A stretch of DNA of 64,000 nucleotides from an uncultured Hyphomicrobiales bacterium (GCA_903828145.1 CAIKKY010000006.1:186001-250000), one strand, 5' to 3'. Positions 10,417 through 20,507 are shown, numbered from the stretch's first letter. The notes: a model not told the origin generated them from the letters alone. Numbers and translations are program-made.

Positions 10417-10494
10417 GCCTGTCCGCTGCCCCTCAGTGCCTTGCGCCGAGGGGCGAAACTTGTCATATCCGCCACAACTTCTGCGGGAACGCAC

Positions 10495-11466
10495 GTGTCC
10501 TTTATCCGGTTAGATGGCCTTGATCACGTGCCGCCCGCCCTCAAGGGGGCGATGGTGGCGATTGGCAATTTTGACGGCTGCCACCGGGGGCACCAGGAGG
10601 TGTTCCGCGTGTTGCGCGCCAGGGCCAACGCGCTCGGCGTGCCGGCCCTGATGGTTACGTTTGAGCCGCATCCGCGCGATGTGTTTGCGCCGATCCCCGG
10701 CATGTTCCGCCTGACCCACGCCAGCGAAAAGGCCCGCATTGCCGAGGCCATGGGGCTCGACGGCATTGTGGTGCTCGATTTCACCCGGCCGTTTTCCGAG
10801 ATTGACGCCGATACATTCGTATCGCGCTTCCTCGTTGACGCGCTCGGCGTCTGCGGCGTGACCGTGGGGGCGGATTTCCACTTCGGGCACAATCGGCAGG
10901 GCACTCCGGCCTTTCTCAAGGCGGCGGGCGAAAAATACGGGTTCGCGGTCGATGTGCTCGACCTGCTCGATGAGGGCGATGGCCCGATTTCATCCACCCG
11001 CATCCGCGAGCGTCTGCGGCAGGGCGATATTGCCGGGGCGACCGAGCTTTTGGGCTACCACTACGTGCTGTCGGGCACCGTGGTGAAGGGCGATCAGCGC
11101 GGGCGGCTGCTGGGTTTTCCCACGGCCAATGTTGCCTCGCCTACCGGGTTTGATCTGTTGCAGGGCGTCTATGCCGTGCGGGTGCGCCTCGGCGAGCGGC
11201 GGCTCATCGGCGTGGCGAGCTATGGCAAGCCGATGTTCAACAACGAGCGGCCCCCGTTTGAGACCTGGATTTTCGAGTTCGACGAAGACATCTACGGCGA
11301 AACGCTGGATGTGGCTCTTGTCGGTCTGGTGCGCGGGCAGGAGAAGTTCAGTTCGCTCGAGGAGCTGATTGCCGCCGTGGCGCGCGATGCACAGAAGGCG
11401 CGGACCATGCTGGCCGCCGCCGCCCCGATCAGCGCGCTCGACCGCGCCCTCGGCTTCTTCGGCTGA
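10495..11466 (+). CDS. ribF: Bifunctional riboflavin kinase / FAD synthetase
   Basis: Converts riboflavin to FMN and FMN to FAD. The N-terminal nucleotidyltransferase domain shows AIGNFDGCHRGHQEVF with the HxGH-type motif and ISSTRIRERL near residue 165. The C-terminal kinase domain shows KGDQRGRLLGFPTANV near 200 and FETWIFEFDEDIYG near 255. The start is GTG 10495, with GGGAA five bases before it, giving 323 residues; the upstream TTG at 10441 would add a poorly conserved extension. It lies between the HAD gene and ileS. No FMN riboswitch-like structure is apparent upstream. Confidence 0.94.
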   Translation: MSFIRLDGLDHVPPALKGAMVAIGNFDGCHRGHQEVFRVLRARANALGVPALMVTFEPHPRDVFAPIPGMFRLTHASEKARIAEAMGLDGIVVLDFTRPFSEIDADTFVSRFLVDALGVCGVTVGADFHFGHNRQGTPAFLKAAGEKYGFAVDVLDLLDEGDGPISSTRIRERLRQGDIAGATELLGYHYVLSGTVVKGDQRGRLLGFPTANVASPTGFDLLQGVYAVRVRLGERRLIGVASYGKPMFNNERPPFETWIFEFDEDIYGETLDVALVGLVRGQEKFSSLEELIAAVARDAQKARTMLAAAAPISALDRALGFFG

Positions 11467-11535
11467 AGGGCCTTTCCCCCACCCCCCGCCGCTGCTAAAA
11501 GCCCCGCAGATTTGATGGGCTTGAGCGATTTACCG

Positions 11536-14469
11536 ATGAACGATACCCACGGCGCCGACAGCGCGACGGATTACAGCTCCACCCTGTTCTTGCCCGCCAC
11601 GGACTTTCCGATGCGCGCCGGGCTGCCCGACCGCGAGCCGCTCTGGCTGAAGCGCTGGGAGGATATGGACCTCTACCACCGGCTGCGTCAGGCGGGGCAG
11701 GGCAAGCCGCTGTTCACGCTGCATGATGGCCCGCCCTATGCCAATGGCAACATCCATATCGGGCACGCGCTCAACAAGATCCTGAAGGATCTCGTCAGCC
11801 GCTCGAAGACCATGCTGGGTTATAATTCGGCCTATGTGCCGGGTTGGGACTGCCACGGCCTGCCCATTGAATGGAAGGTCGAAGAACAGTACCGCGAGAA
11901 GGGCAAAAACAAGGACGACGTGGCGATCAACGAGTTCCGCGCCGAATGCCGGAGCTTTGCCCAATACTGGGTTGATACCCAGCGCGAGGAATTCAAGCGC
12001 CTGGGCGTGTTGGGCGATTGGGACAATCCCTATCTGACCATGAGCTTTGATGCCGAAGCCCAGATCGCGCGCGAGCTGATCAAGGTCGCCATGTCGGGCC
12101 AGCTCTATCGCGGCTCGAAGCCGGTGATGTGGTCGGTTGTCGAACGCACCGCGCTCGCCGAAGCCGAAGTCGAATATGCCGATTATGAGAGCGACACCAT
12201 CTGGGTGAAGTTCCCGGTTACGGCCGGTCCGGCAGCGCTCCTCGGGGCCTCGGTGGTGATCTGGACTACGACGCCCTGGACCATCCCGGCCAACCGCGCC
12301 ATCTCCTATTCGGGCAAGATTGCCTATGGCCTCTATGAGGTCACTTCGGCCCCGGCCGACAATTGGGCCAAGACCGGCGACCGGCTGATCCTCGCCGACA
12401 AGCTGGCGGCCGAGACTTTTGCCAAGGCGCGGGTCGATGGTTTCGAGCGCCGCGCCGGGCTCTCGCCCGACGAACTGGCCTCACTCACGGCCGCGCACCC
12501 CCTCAAGGGCGTCGGCAGCGGCTATGGCTTTGCTGTGCCCCTGCTCGATGGCGAACACGTGACCGACGACGCGGGCACGGGCTTTGTGCATACCGCGCCG
12601 AGCCACGGCCTCGATGACTTTGAAATCTGGATGGCCTCGGGCCGGTTGCTGAAAGAGCGCGGCATTGATTCGGCCATTCCTTTTGCCGTGGATGACGCAG
12701 GCTTTTACACCGCCGCCGCCCCGGGGTTCGAAGGCGCGCGCGTCATCGACGATCAGGGCAAGAAGGGCGATGCCAACCAGCGCGTCATCACCGCCCTGTC
12801 CGAGCAGGGCGCCATGCTGGCGCGCGGCCGGTTGAAGCACCAGTACCCGCATTCGTGGCGGTCCAAGAAGCCGATCATCTACCGCAATACGCCGCAGTGG
12901 TTCGTTTACATGGACCGCGACATCGGTGGTAAGGCGGGCGACACGCTGCGCACCCGCGCGCTGGCCGCGATCGACGCGACGACGTTTTACCCGCCGCAGG
13001 GCCAGAACCGCCTGCGCGCCATGATTGCCGACCGGCCGGATTGGGTGCTGTCGCGTCAGCGCGCCTGGGGCGTGCCGATTGCGGTGTTCTATAATGCGGT
13101 AACCGACACAATCCTGAAGGACGAGGCGGTCAACGCCCGCATTGGCGCCGCTTTTGAAACCGAGGGCGCCGACGCCTGGTTCAAAGAAGGCGCCAAGCAG
13201 CGTTTCCTCGGCAATGCCGTCGCCGACCCCGAGAACTGGACCAAGATCGACGATATTCTCGATGTGTGGTTCGAAAGCGGGACCACGCATTCCTGGGTGT
13301 TGAAGAACCCGAAAAAATGGCCCGACATGCAGTTCCCGGCGGGCATGTATCTCGAAGGCTCCGACCAGCATCGCGGCTGGTTCCATTCGTCGCTGCTCGA
13401 AAGCTGCGCTACCAATGGCTTTGCGCCTTATAAATCGGTGCTGACGCACGGCTTCACCCTCGATGGCGAGGGGAAGAAGATGTCGAAGTCGCTCGGCAAT
13501 ACCGTCGCGCCGCAGGATATCCTCAAGCAGTATGGCGCCGACATTCTGCGCCTCTGGGTCGCACAGTCGGATTATTCCGACGATCTGCGCATCGGCAAGG
13601 AAATCATCAATTCAACCGTTGATGGCTACCGCAAGCTGCGCAATACGCTGCGCTGGCTTCTGGGCAACCTGGCGCACCGCAAGGCGGCAGCGAGCCTGCC
13701 GGTTGCCACGATGCCGGAACTCGAACGGCTCATCCTCTCGCGCCTCGCTGAACTCGATGGCGTCGTGCGCGAGGCCTATGACACCTATGACTACAAGCGC
13801 GTTGTGGCGCTCCTCTCGAACTTCATGAATATCGAGCTGAGCGCGTTCTACTTCGATATCCGCAAGGATGCGCTTTACTGCGATCCGATCTCGTCGGCTC
13901 GGCGTCTTGCGAGCCTCGATGTGCTCGATCAGGTGTTCGAAGCGCTGACGGCGTGGCTCGCGCCGATCCTGGTGTTCACCGCTGAGGAAGCCTGGCTCGA
14001 CCGTCACCCGGGGGCCGAAAACTCGGTGCACCTGCGCCAGTTCCCCACCATTCCTACCGCGTGGCTCGACAGGGGCCTCAACGCGAAATGGGAGAAGGTC
14101 CGGGAGGTCCGCAAGGTCATCACCGGGGCGCTTGAAATTGCCCGCCGCGACAAAGTGATCGGCGCTTCGCTTGAGGCCGCGCCGCGCGTCTTCGTGACCA
14201 ACCCGGCGCTCTATGAGGCGGTTGCTGATCTCGATATGGCCGAAATCGCCATCACGTCAGCCCTGACGCTGAGCGATGTCGAAGGGCCGGCCCATGCGTT
14301 CCGCCTCGATGAGGTCGCGGGCGTCGCGGTCGAGTTCGTCAAGGCCGAGGGCAAACGTTGCGCGCGCTCGTGGAAGATCCTGCCGGACGTGGGCACTGAT
14401 CCGGATTACCCGGACCTCTCGCCGCGCGATGCGCAGGCCATGCGCGAACTTAAAGCGGCCGGGCTCTGA
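11536..14469 (+). CDS. ileS: Isoleucyl-tRNA synthetase
   Basis: Class I aminoacyl-tRNA synthetase, about 977 residues. The ATP-binding HIGH motif is in [16 protein letters not shown] near residue 70 and the second signature is [10 protein letters not shown] near 655. The editing domain lies between them ([13 protein letters not shown], then the [12 protein letters not shown] segment). The C-terminus keeps [14 protein letters not shown] but has no second CxxC pair, so the zinc site found in some bacterial IleS is absent. I prefer the ATG at 11536 (MNDTHG); an ATG at 11515 and a TTG at 11512 are possible. The lspA start follows four bases after the stop. Confidence 0.96.
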   Translation: MNDTHGADSATDYSSTLFLPATDFPMRAGLPDREPLWLKRWEDMDLYHRLRQAGQGKPLFTLHDGPPYANGNIHIGHALNKILKDLVSRSKTMLGYNSAYVPGWDCHGLPIEWKVEEQYREKGKNKDDVAINEFRAECRSFAQYWVDTQREEFKRLGVLGDWDNPYLTMSFDAEAQIARELIKVAMSGQLYRGSKPVMWSVVERTALAEAEVEYADYESDTIWVKFPVTAGPAALLGASVVIWTTTPWTIPANRAISYSGKIAYGLYEVTSAPADNWAKTGDRLILADKLAAETFAKARVDGFERRAGLSPDELASLTAAHPLKGVGSGYGFAVPLLDGEHVTDDAGTGFVHTAPSHGLDDFEIWMASGRLLKERGIDSAIPFAVDDAGFYTAAAPGFEGARVIDDQGKKGDANQRVITALSEQGAMLARGRLKHQYPHSWRSKKPIIYRNTPQWFVYMDRDIGGKAGDTLRTRALAAIDATTFYPPQGQNRLRAMIADRPDWVLSRQRAWGVPIAVFYNAVTDTILKDEAVNARIGAAFETEGADAWFKEGAKQRFLGNAVADPENWTKIDDILDVWFESGTTHSWVLKNPKKWPDMQFPAGMYLEGSDQHRGWFHSSLLESCATNGFAPYKSVLTHGFTLDGEGKKMSKSLGNTVAPQDILKQYGADILRLWVAQSDYSDDLRIGKEIINSTVDGYRKLRNTLRWLLGNLAHRKAAASLPVATMPELERLILSRLAELDGVVREAYDTYDYKRVVALLSNFMNIELSAFYFDIRKDALYCDPISSARRLASLDVLDQVFEALTAWLAPILVFTAEEAWLDRHPGAENSVHLRQFPTIPTAWLDRGLNAKWEKVREVRKVITGALEIARRDKVIGASLEAAPRVFVTNPALYEAVADLDMAEIAITSALTLSDVEGPAHAFRLDEVAGVAVEFVKAEGKRCARSWKILPDVGTDPDYPDLSPRDAQAMRELKAAGL

Positions 14470-14473
14470 CGCG

Positions 14474-14950
14474 GTGACGGCGCGGCTTAATTGGCCATCG
14501 CTGCTGTTGGGTGTGTTCGCGCTCCTTTTTGATCGCGGACACAAGTTCATTCAGCTCGATGTTCTGGGCGGCGTGGTAGGCGGTCCGGTGCCGCTTTTGC
14601 CGATCATCGACTACACTTATGTCGAGAACACGGGCGTCTCGTATAATCTCTTCAGCGAATTGCCGGTCTGGGCGCTTGCCGGGCTGGCCGCTGTTGCCGT
14701 GGCCGGGATGCTGGTCTGGTGGTGGCGGAGCGCCGACCCCCTGGTGCGCACGGGGCTCATGCTGATTATCGGCGGCGCGCTGTCAAACGCCATTGACCGC
14801 ATGGTCTATGGCGGGGTGGCCGACTTCTTTCGGCTGCATTGGGGCGATATGTCATTCTTTGTGTTCAATATTGCCGATGTTGCCATTTCGGCGGGCGTCG
14901 TTCTGCTGGCCGCCGATGTGCTGGGTTTCGGCCGCCCAAAATCGTCTTGA
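14474..14950 (+). CDS. lspA: Lipoprotein signal peptidase (signal peptidase II)
   Basis: Aspartyl protease of the inner membrane that removes the signal peptide from lipid-modified prolipoproteins. The 158-residue protein has four hydrophobic helices. The catalytic region is intact: GGALSNAIDRMVYGGVADF carries the NxxD motif, and FNIADVAISAG carries the second Asp. The N-terminal segment reads FDRGHKFIQL where DQxTK is more usual. The start is GTG 14474, just behind the ileS stop, the common ileS-lspA arrangement. A lipoprotein gene follows directly. Confidence 0.92.
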   Translation: MTARLNWPSLLLGVFALLFDRGHKFIQLDVLGGVVGGPVPLLPIIDYTYVENTGVSYNLFSELPVWALAGLAAVAVAGMLVWWWRSADPLVRTGLMLIIGGALSNAIDRMVYGGVADFFRLHWGDMSFFVFNIADVAISAGVVLLAADVLGFGRPKSS

Positions 14951-15025
14951 CCGGAAAGCTGCCGCAATCTGGCCTTAACCGCCAAGGTGGGCTATAAGGG
15001 CTCGGCGGGCAAACAGGGAAGTCTC

Positions 15026-15658
15026 ATGTCTAGTGTTGCGGTTGGGCGCCGGATGGCGCCAAAGTCAGTACTGTCGCTGGTGTCCGTTGTGGCCATGCTG
15101 GGCCTTGGGGCTGCGCTTTCGGGCTGCACCACCACTGAGGGCACCAACGCCTTCGCTGATCCCGCGACGTTTGAGCGCGATGTGATGAGCGAGACGCTGA
15201 AGGGCATGGGTGTCATCCCTCGCGAGGAGAAGCCCGAAATCACCACCCCGCGCGGGCCGCTTGTGCTGCCCAAGCCCGGTGCGGCGCTGCCTGCGCCCCA
15301 AAAGTCCAATGACCAGCTTGTTGCCGCGCTGCCCAAGGATTCCTCGAAGGCTGCCCTCAATGTAGAGGGCCTCAGCGCGGCCGATCTGCAGCGGCTTAAG
15401 AATATCCGGGTCGTTGACCCGACGTCGCTCAGCGGGCGTCCGCTGACCACGGCCGAAATCACGCAGCTCACCTCGCGCATGACCAGCGCCCGTGTGCAGG
15501 CTGGCCCGCGTCCGCTCTATCTGCCGCCCGTGGACTATTTCACCGTGGTTGCCGGCAAGGAAATGGTCTGCATGGCCAAGAGCGGCGAACTCGTGCCGCT
15601 TGACGATCCCGCCTGTCCCCCCGAGGTCAAGAAGGCCCTGCTCGCCAAGGCCAACTGA
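15026..15658 (+). CDS. Putative outer-membrane lipoprotein of unknown function
   Basis: I do not recognise the family. The 210-residue protein begins with a basic segment, a hydrophobic stretch and a lipobox (AALSGC, Cys near residue 34), so it should be exported and lipidated. The remainder is rich in Pro, Ala and Thr, with a conserved-looking central part (SADLQRLKNIRVVDPTSLSG) and a C-terminal stretch containing two Cys (MVCMAKSG... DDPACPPEV) that could form a disulfide. The ATG at 15026 follows AGGGAAG. It lies directly behind lspA, whose product would process it. Confidence 0.75.
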   Translation: MSSVAVGRRMAPKSVLSLVSVVAMLGLGAALSGCTTTEGTNAFADPATFERDVMSETLKGMGVIPREEKPEITTPRGPLVLPKPGAALPAPQKSNDQLVAALPKDSSKAALNVEGLSAADLQRLKNIRVVDPTSLSGRPLTTAEITQLTSRMTSARVQAGPRPLYLPPVDYFTVVAGKEMVCMAKSGELVPLDDPACPPEVKKALLAKAN

Positions 15659-15709
15659 CCTGAACTCGAAAGATGCGCCGACCCGAAGCGGTCCCGCAGG
15701 AGTACATTT

Positions 15710-17653
15710 ATGATTGATCCCCAAGCCCCGCTCGCGGCTGGCGACCGCCTTGCCAAGGTGATCGCCCGCGCTGGCCTTTGCTCGCGCCGCGATGCCGAAA
15801 TCTGGATCAAGGAGGGGCGGGTCACGGTCAATGGCCGCAAGGTGCTGACCCCCGCCTTCAACATCGCTCCGGGCGACAAGGTGAAGGTCGATGGCGAACC
15901 GCTGGCCGCCCGTCAGGGCACCCGCGTCTGGCTCTACCATAAGCCGGCCGGTCTGGTTGTTACCGAAAAAGACCCTGAGGGTCGCCCCACGATTTTCGAA
16001 GCGCTGGAGGAAACCGGCCTGCCGCGCGTCGTCAGCATCGGGCGGCTCGACATCAACACCGAAGGGCTGCTGCTGCTCACCAATGATGGCGGGCTGAAGC
16101 GGGTGCTGGAATTGCCCGCAACCGGCTGGCTGCGCCGCTATCGCGTGCGCGCCTTTGGCGCCGTGACCCAGGCCCAGCTCGATAGCCTCAAAAACGGCAT
16201 TGAGATCGAGGGCATTCAATATGGCCCGATCGAAGCCAGCCTCGAGCGCGAGCAGGGCAGCAATGTGTGGATGGTCCTCGGCCTTCGCGAGGGTAAGAAC
16301 CGCGAAGTCAAGAACGTGCTTGGCGCGCTGGGGCTGAAGGTCAACCGCCTGATCCGCGTCAGCTTCGGGCCGTTCCAACTGGGCGAACTGGCCGAAGGCG
16401 CGGTGGAAGTGGTGCCCGCGCGCATTCTGCGCGACCAGCTGGGCAAGCGTCTTGCCGCCGAAGCGCATACCGATTTTGAAAGCGACATGCCGGAAATGGT
16501 GTCGCAGAAAAAGCGCGCCGCCAACCCGAGCCTGCGGGCGGCGGCTCCCGGCAAGACCCTGTCGAAAGTCAGCCCGCGCAGCACCCACGATAATGCCTTC
16601 CGCTTTGAAGACGACGAAACCATTGCCGAGGCCGAAGCCCGCCGGGCGGAACGCCCGCGCATTGATCGGCCCGGCCGGGGCGGCAAGCCCACGGCGCGGC
16701 CGGCGCGGCCTGCGCCCGTGCGTGAAATCCGCAAGGTGCTCTATGACGATGGCACCGAAGGCGAAATTGAAGTCAAACCGCAGCGCCGGGCGCGTGAGGA
16801 ATCGCGCTGGGATCCCGATGAAAGCTCGGCGCGGAATTTTGGCCGCCCGCGTCACCATGATGAACCGGTAAGCGCCGACCGCGGCAGCAAGCCGCCGCGC
16901 GGAGATCGTCCGGACCGGCCGAAGAAACCGTTTGGCGACAAGCCGGGCCGATCGTTCGGCGATAAGCCCGCCCGGTCCTATGGCGACAAGCCTGCACGCC
17001 CCTATGGTGATAAGCCAGCCCGTCCCTATGGGGACAAGCCTGCGCGGTCCTATGGGGACAAGCCCGCCCGTTCCTATGGCGACAAGCCAGCCCGTTCCTA
17101 CGGCGACAAGCCCGCCCGTTCCTACGGGGACAAGCCAGCCCGTCCCTATGGCGACAAGCCAGCCCGTCCTTATGGTGACAAGCCCGCGCGTTCCTACGGC
17201 GATAAGCCTGCACGTCCCTACGGCGATAAGCCTGCCCGTCCCTATGGGGACAAGCCCGCGCGTCCTTATGGTGATCGGCCAGATCGGCCGTTTAAGCCTC
17301 GGGGCGAAGGGGCTGGTCCCCGTCCTGAGGGCCGTGGACCCCGTCCGGAAGGTCGTGGTCCGCGCCCGGAAGGCCGTGGTCCTCGCCCGGAAGGCCGTGG
17401 CCCCCGTCCGGAGGGTCGTGGTCCCAGCGCCGAAGGCCGTGGTCCGCGCCCCGAGGGTCGTGGTCCTCGCCCGGAAGGTCGTGGTCCCCGCCCGGAAGGT
17501 CGTGGCCCTCGTCCCGAAGGCCGTGGTCCCCGTCCCGAAGGCCGTGGTCTTCGCCCTGAAGGCCGTGGTCCTCGCCCCGAGGGTCGTGGTCCCCGTCCGG
17601 GTGGCGGTTCGGGCGGCGCTCGCCCGCCGCGTGCTCGTCCGCCCAAATCCTGA
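15710..17653 (+). CDS. rluB: RluB/RsuA-family 23S rRNA pseudouridine synthase with long repetitive tail
   Basis: Isomerises a uridine in 23S rRNA (U2605 in E. coli for RluB). The N-terminus has an S4 RNA-binding domain (residues about 10-60: DRLAKVIARAGLCSRRDAE), then the catalytic domain with GRLDINTEGLLLLTNDG, whose Asp114 is the expected nucleophile. The enzyme is complete by about residue 245. What follows is nearly 400 residues of basic, low-complexity sequence, including 15 copies of an 8-residue GDKPARxY unit and 14 copies of a 7-residue GRGPRPE unit. Such tails are probably disordered and RNA-binding. An AGGAG ribosome-binding site precedes the ATG. Confidence 0.9.
   Translation: MIDPQAPLAAGDRLAKVIARAGLCSRRDAEIWIKEGRVTVNGRKVLTPAFNIAPGDKVKVDGEPLAARQGTRVWLYHKPAGLVVTEKDPEGRPTIFEALEETGLPRVVSIGRLDINTEGLLLLTNDGGLKRVLELPATGWLRRYRVRAFGAVTQAQLDSLKNGIEIEGIQYGPIEASLEREQGSNVWMVLGLREGKNREVKNVLGALGLKVNRLIRVSFGPFQLGELAEGAVEVVPARILRDQLGKRLAAEAHTDFESDMPEMVSQKKRAANPSLRAAAPGKTLSKVSPRSTHDNAFRFEDDETIAEAEARRAERPRIDRPGRGGKPTARPARPAPVREIRKVLYDDGTEGEIEVKPQRRAREESRWDPDESSARNFGRPRHHDEPVSADRGSKPPRGDRPDRPKKPFGDKPGRSFGDKPARSYGDKPARPYGDKPARPYGDKPARSYGDKPARSYGDKPARSYGDKPARSYGDKPARPYGDKPARPYGDKPARSYGDKPARPYGDKPARPYGDKPARPYGDRPDRPFKPRGEGAGPRPEGRGPRPEGRGPRPEGRGPRPEGRGPRPEGRGPSAEGRGPRPEGRGPRPEGRGPRPEGRGPRPEGRGPRPEGRGLRPEGRGPRPEGRGPRPGGGSGGARPPRARPPKS
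16931..17290 (+). repeat. Coding tandem repeat, 15 x 24 bp (YGDKPARx unit)
   Basis: Fifteen in-frame 24-bp units encode F/Y-GDKP-A/G-R-P/S. The protein unit is almost invariant, while third codon positions vary among copies. This argues that the peptide is under selection. The last unit diverges to YGDRPDRP. Confidence 0.95.
17309..17602 (+). repeat. Coding tandem repeat, 14 x 21 bp (GRGPRPE unit)
   Basis: Fourteen in-frame 21-bp units encode GRGPRPE. Variants are GAGPRPE in the first copy, GRGPSAE in the sixth, GRGLRPE in the twelfth and a final GRGPRPG. It resembles RGG/GRG-type RNA-binding tails. Copy number may vary between strains. Confidence 0.95.
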
Positions 17654-17671
17654 CCGCAGAACCTCTGACCC

Positions 17672-18226
17672 ATGCGGATCATCAGCGGCCGGTTTCGCGG
17701 TAAAATTCTCAAGACCCCGTCGGACGATGCCATTCGTCCGACGGCGGATCGAACCCGCGAATCCCTGTTCAATATTCTCGCCAGCCAGCTCAGCCCCCAT
17801 TTTGAGGGCCTGCGGGTGCTCGATCTGTTTGCCGGCACGGGCGCGCTCGGGCTCGAAGCGCTGTCGCGTGGCGCGGCGCGGGCCGTGTTCGTCGATACGG
17901 GCACAGAGGCGCGGGGGCTCATTCGCGACAATATTGAGTCGATGGGCCTCGCAGGTGTCGCCAAGCTGCTGCGGCGCGATGCGACCGACCTCGGCCCGGC
18001 GGGTACCATGGGCCCCTGTGATCTGATTTTTCTGGACCCGCCCTATGGCAAGGGTCTGGGGGAATTGGCCCTGGCCTCGGCCCGGCAGGGCGGCTGGATT
18101 GCGCCCGGTGCTATTGTGGTTCTCGAAGACTCGGCCGAGCTGACCCTCACCCCGCCTGATGGCTTTGTTCTCCGCGACCGGCGCGACTATGGCGCTGCGG
18201 CGCTCAACTTCCTGGCGCTGAGTTAG
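17672..18226 (+). CDS. rsmD: 16S rRNA (guanine966-N2)-methyltransferase
   Basis: SAM-dependent methylation of G966 in 16S rRNA. The 184-residue protein begins MRIISGRFRGKIL, has the SAM-binding motif LDLFAGTGALGLEALSRG near residue 50, and the catalytic DLIFLDPPY (D/N-PPY) near 118. It follows the pseudouridine synthase by 18 bases, giving a two-gene rRNA modification unit. Its stop is nested with the stop of the convergent mutL in a TTAG (18223-18226). Confidence 0.94.
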   Translation: MRIISGRFRGKILKTPSDDAIRPTADRTRESLFNILASQLSPHFEGLRVLDLFAGTGALGLEALSRGAARAVFVDTGTEARGLIRDNIESMGLAGVAKLLRRDATDLGPAGTMGPCDLIFLDPPYGKGLGELALASARQGGWIAPGAIVVLEDSAELTLTPPDGFVLRDRRDYGAAALNFLALS

Positions 18227-19995
18227 CGCGTCCGCCCGAACAGCCGCTCAATATCGGTCTTTTTCAGTTCGACATAGGTCGGCCGCCCGTGGATGCACTG
18301 GCCTGAATGTGGGGTCTGCTCCATCTGGCGCAGCAGCGCGTTCATTTCCTCAACCCGCAGGCGGCGACCGCTGCGCACCGATCCATGGCAGGCCATGCGC
18401 CCGATGACGGCATCGAGCCGGTCTTCGAGCGCGGCCACTGTGTCCCATTCGGCAAGGACATCGGCCACATCGCGCACCAGACCCTCAATATCGGTATCCC
18501 CGAGCAGCGCTGGCGTCCCGCGCACGGCGAGAGCGCCCGGTCCAAACCGGTCGAGTTCCAGCCCAAGCCGGGTGAGGAGGTCCGACGCGGCCTCGATGCG
18601 GGCGCAATCATCATCGCTGAGCGCCACGATGGGCGGGATAAGGTGCAATTGCCGCGCGACCGGCCCTGCGCCGAGCGCCGCCTTGAACCGCTCATACACC
18701 AGCCGTTCATGGGCCGCATGCTGGTCAACGAGCAGGAGTCCGGTCTCGTTTTGCGCAATGATGAAGTTGTCAAACACCTGCGTGCGGGCCGACCCCAGCG
18801 GATAGTCCACGCTCGGGGCCGCCTCGGTCTGCAGGTCGGCCAGCGATAGATCCCGCGCGCTCGGCTCGGCAAAACCAGCAAACCCGGCGCTGGCGCTGAG
18901 CGGGGCCTGGGTTGGCCAGGTCGGGCCACCGTAACCGGTGTCGGGCCCTGGGGCCTGAAACGCCGACACAATATCGGTTGCGACCGTGCTTGCTGCTTTG
19001 TGCCCCGCCGCCGCGAGCGCTTCGCCAATGGCGCGGATCACGGCCCCGCGCACCGCGCCCGCATCGCGGAACCGCAGTTCCGCCTTGGTCGGGTGGACAT
19101 TCACATCCACGTCACCCGGATCGATGGCCACGAACAGCGCCACCACCGGGAACCGGTCGCGGAACAGGAAATCGGCGTAGGCCGCGCGCACGGCGCCCAG
19201 CAGCACCTTGTCGCGCACCGATCGGCCGTTGACGAAGAAATACTGGCTCAGCGAATTGGCGCGCGAATAGGTGGGCAGGCCGGCAAGGCCCGTGACCACC
19301 AGCCCGTGCCGGGTTGTGCCGAGTGTCACCGAATTCTCGCCGAAATCGGCCCCCAGCACATCGCCAAGCCGGGCGCGCAATGCACCGGGCCCCACCTGTG
19401 CCGGCCAGTTCAGCGCGGTGCGGTCTGGGCCATCAACAATGAAATGGATGCCGGGGTTCGACATGGCGAGCCGCTTCATCTGATCGGTCACGGCGGCCGC
19501 CTCGGCCCGCTCGGACTTGAGAAATTTCCGCCGGGCCGGAACATTGCCGAACAGGTTACGCACCTCGACAATGGTGCCGCGATTCATCGACCGGGGCATA
19601 GGGTGACCCTTGATCCCATGCCGCAGGTCGAGGACCAGGCCGGTTTCAGCGTCCGCCCGGCGCGAGCTGATCGACAGGTCCGACACCGCCCCGATAGAGG
19701 CAAGCGCTTCGCCGCGAAAGCCCAATGTGCGGATGTCGTCGAGATCATCGGCATTGAGTTTCGATGTCGCGTGGCGCTCGACCGACAAAACCAGATCAGC
19801 CTCGTCCATGCCGAGGCCATCGTCTTCAATGCGGATGAGCGACTGCCCGCCGCCCGCTGTGGTGACCACGATGCGGCTCGCCTCGGCGTCGATGGCGTTC
19901 TCGACCAGTTCCTTCACCACGCTCGCGGGCCGCTCGACCACTTCGCCGGCGGCGATGCGGTTGATCACGTCTTCAGGCAGCTGGCGGATAGACAC
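18223..19995 (-). CDS. mutL: DNA mismatch repair protein MutL
   Basis: Mismatch repair ATPase linking MutS to downstream strand processing. The N-terminal GHKL ATPase shows ENAIDAEA, DDGLGMD and TLGFRGEALASIG. The transducer domain has FFVNGRSVRDK and DVNVHPTKAELRF. After a variable linker (residues about 330-400) comes the dimerisation domain (FIIAQNETGLLLVDQHAAHER). DQHAAHER resembles the DQHA motif of endonuclease-type MutL, which fits an organism relying on MutL nicking. The GTG at 19995 follows a GGGGAG site; an upstream start at 20031 would add 12 residues. It is divergent from tadA. Confidence 0.95.
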   Translation of the reverse strand: MSIRQLPEDVINRIAAGEVVERPASVVKELVENAIDAEASRIVVTTAGGGQSLIRIEDDGLGMDEADLVLSVERHATSKLNADDLDDIRTLGFRGEALASIGAVSDLSISSRRADAETGLVLDLRHGIKGHPMPRSMNRGTIVEVRNLFGNVPARRKFLKSERAEAAAVTDQMKRLAMSNPGIHFIVDGPDRTALNWPAQVGPGALRARLGDVLGADFGENSVTLGTTRHGLVVTGLAGLPTYSRANSLSQYFFVNGRSVRDKVLLGAVRAAYADFLFRDRFPVVALFVAIDPGDVDVNVHPTKAELRFRDAGAVRGAVIRAIGEALAAAGHKAASTVATDIVSAFQAPGPDTGYGGPTWPTQAPLSASAGFAGFAEPSARDLSLADLQTEAAPSVDYPLGSARTQVFDNFIIAQNETGLLLVDQHAAHERLVYERFKAALGAGPVARQLHLIPPIVALSDDDCARIEAASDLLTRLGLELDRFGPGALAVRGTPALLGDTDIEGLVRDVADVLAEWDTVAALEDRLDAVIGRMACHGSVRSGRRLRVEEMNALLRQMEQTPHSGQCIHGRPTYVELKKTDIERLFGRTR

Positions 19996-20054
19996 TTTGG
20001 GCGATTCTCCCCGGGCGATGGAGCTTACCATACAATCCGTGCTAAGCCCCTCGT

Positions 20055-20507
20055 ATGTCGTCGTCCACCCTCAACCCCATGAATCTGGCTCTCGATCTCG
20101 CTGCCGACGCAGCGCGGGCGGGCGAAGCCCCTGTGGGGGCCGTGATTGTGCTCAAGGGCGTGGTGCTGGCCGCCGAGCGCAACCGGATGCGCGGGCAGAA
20201 CGACCCCACTGCCCATGCCGAACTCCTCGCCATCCGCGCGGCCCTCGCGCGGCGCGGCACCGGACGGCTCGATGGCTGCGACCTCTATGTGACGCTGGAG
20301 CCCTGCGCCATGTGCGCCGGGGCCATTGCCCACGCGCGGCTGCGGCGGGTCTATTACGGGGCTGAAGATATGAAGGCCGGGGCCGTCGACAATGGGGTGC
20401 GGCTGTTTTCAAGCCCCACCTGTCACCACCGCCCCGAAGTCATTTCGGGCCTCGGTGAAGCCCGGTCGACGGAGCTGCTGAAGGCGTTTTTCCACAGCCT
20501 GCGCTAG
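20055..20507 (+). CDS. tadA: tRNA-specific adenosine deaminase
   Basis: Deaminates A34 of tRNA-Arg(ACG) to inosine. The 150-residue cytidine-deaminase-fold protein shows the zinc-binding HAELLAIRAAL, with His ligand and catalytic Glu, and PCAMCAGAIAHARL with the two Cys ligands. RVYYGAEDMKAGAVDNG follows, as usual in TadA. Its stop is nested with that of the convergent patatin gene in a CTAG (20504-20507). Confidence 0.93.
   Translation: MSSSTLNPMNLALDLAADAARAGEAPVGAVIVLKGVVLAAERNRMRGQNDPTAHAELLAIRAALARRGTGRLDGCDLYVTLEPCAMCAGAIAHARLRRVYYGAEDMKAGAVDNGVRLFSSPTCHHRPEVISGLGEARSTELLKAFFHSLR

Noticed and set aside
10428-10454. GCCCCTC...GAGGGGC hairpin ahead of ribF, considered as an FMN riboswitch or terminator
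   Set aside because: It has a 13-base loop, no T run, and none of the multi-helix layout of the FMN riboswitch.
16931-17602. Regular short repeats that could look like a CRISPR array
   Set aside because: Units are contiguous with no spacers, keep a reading frame, and lie inside a recognised enzyme gene.
15065-17800. A 911-codon open frame on the minus strand opposite the lipoprotein and RluB genes
   Set aside because: It is the reverse-strand shadow of the GC-rich repeats and gene: the product is low-complexity, it has no family motifs, and it spans two clear genes on the plus strand.
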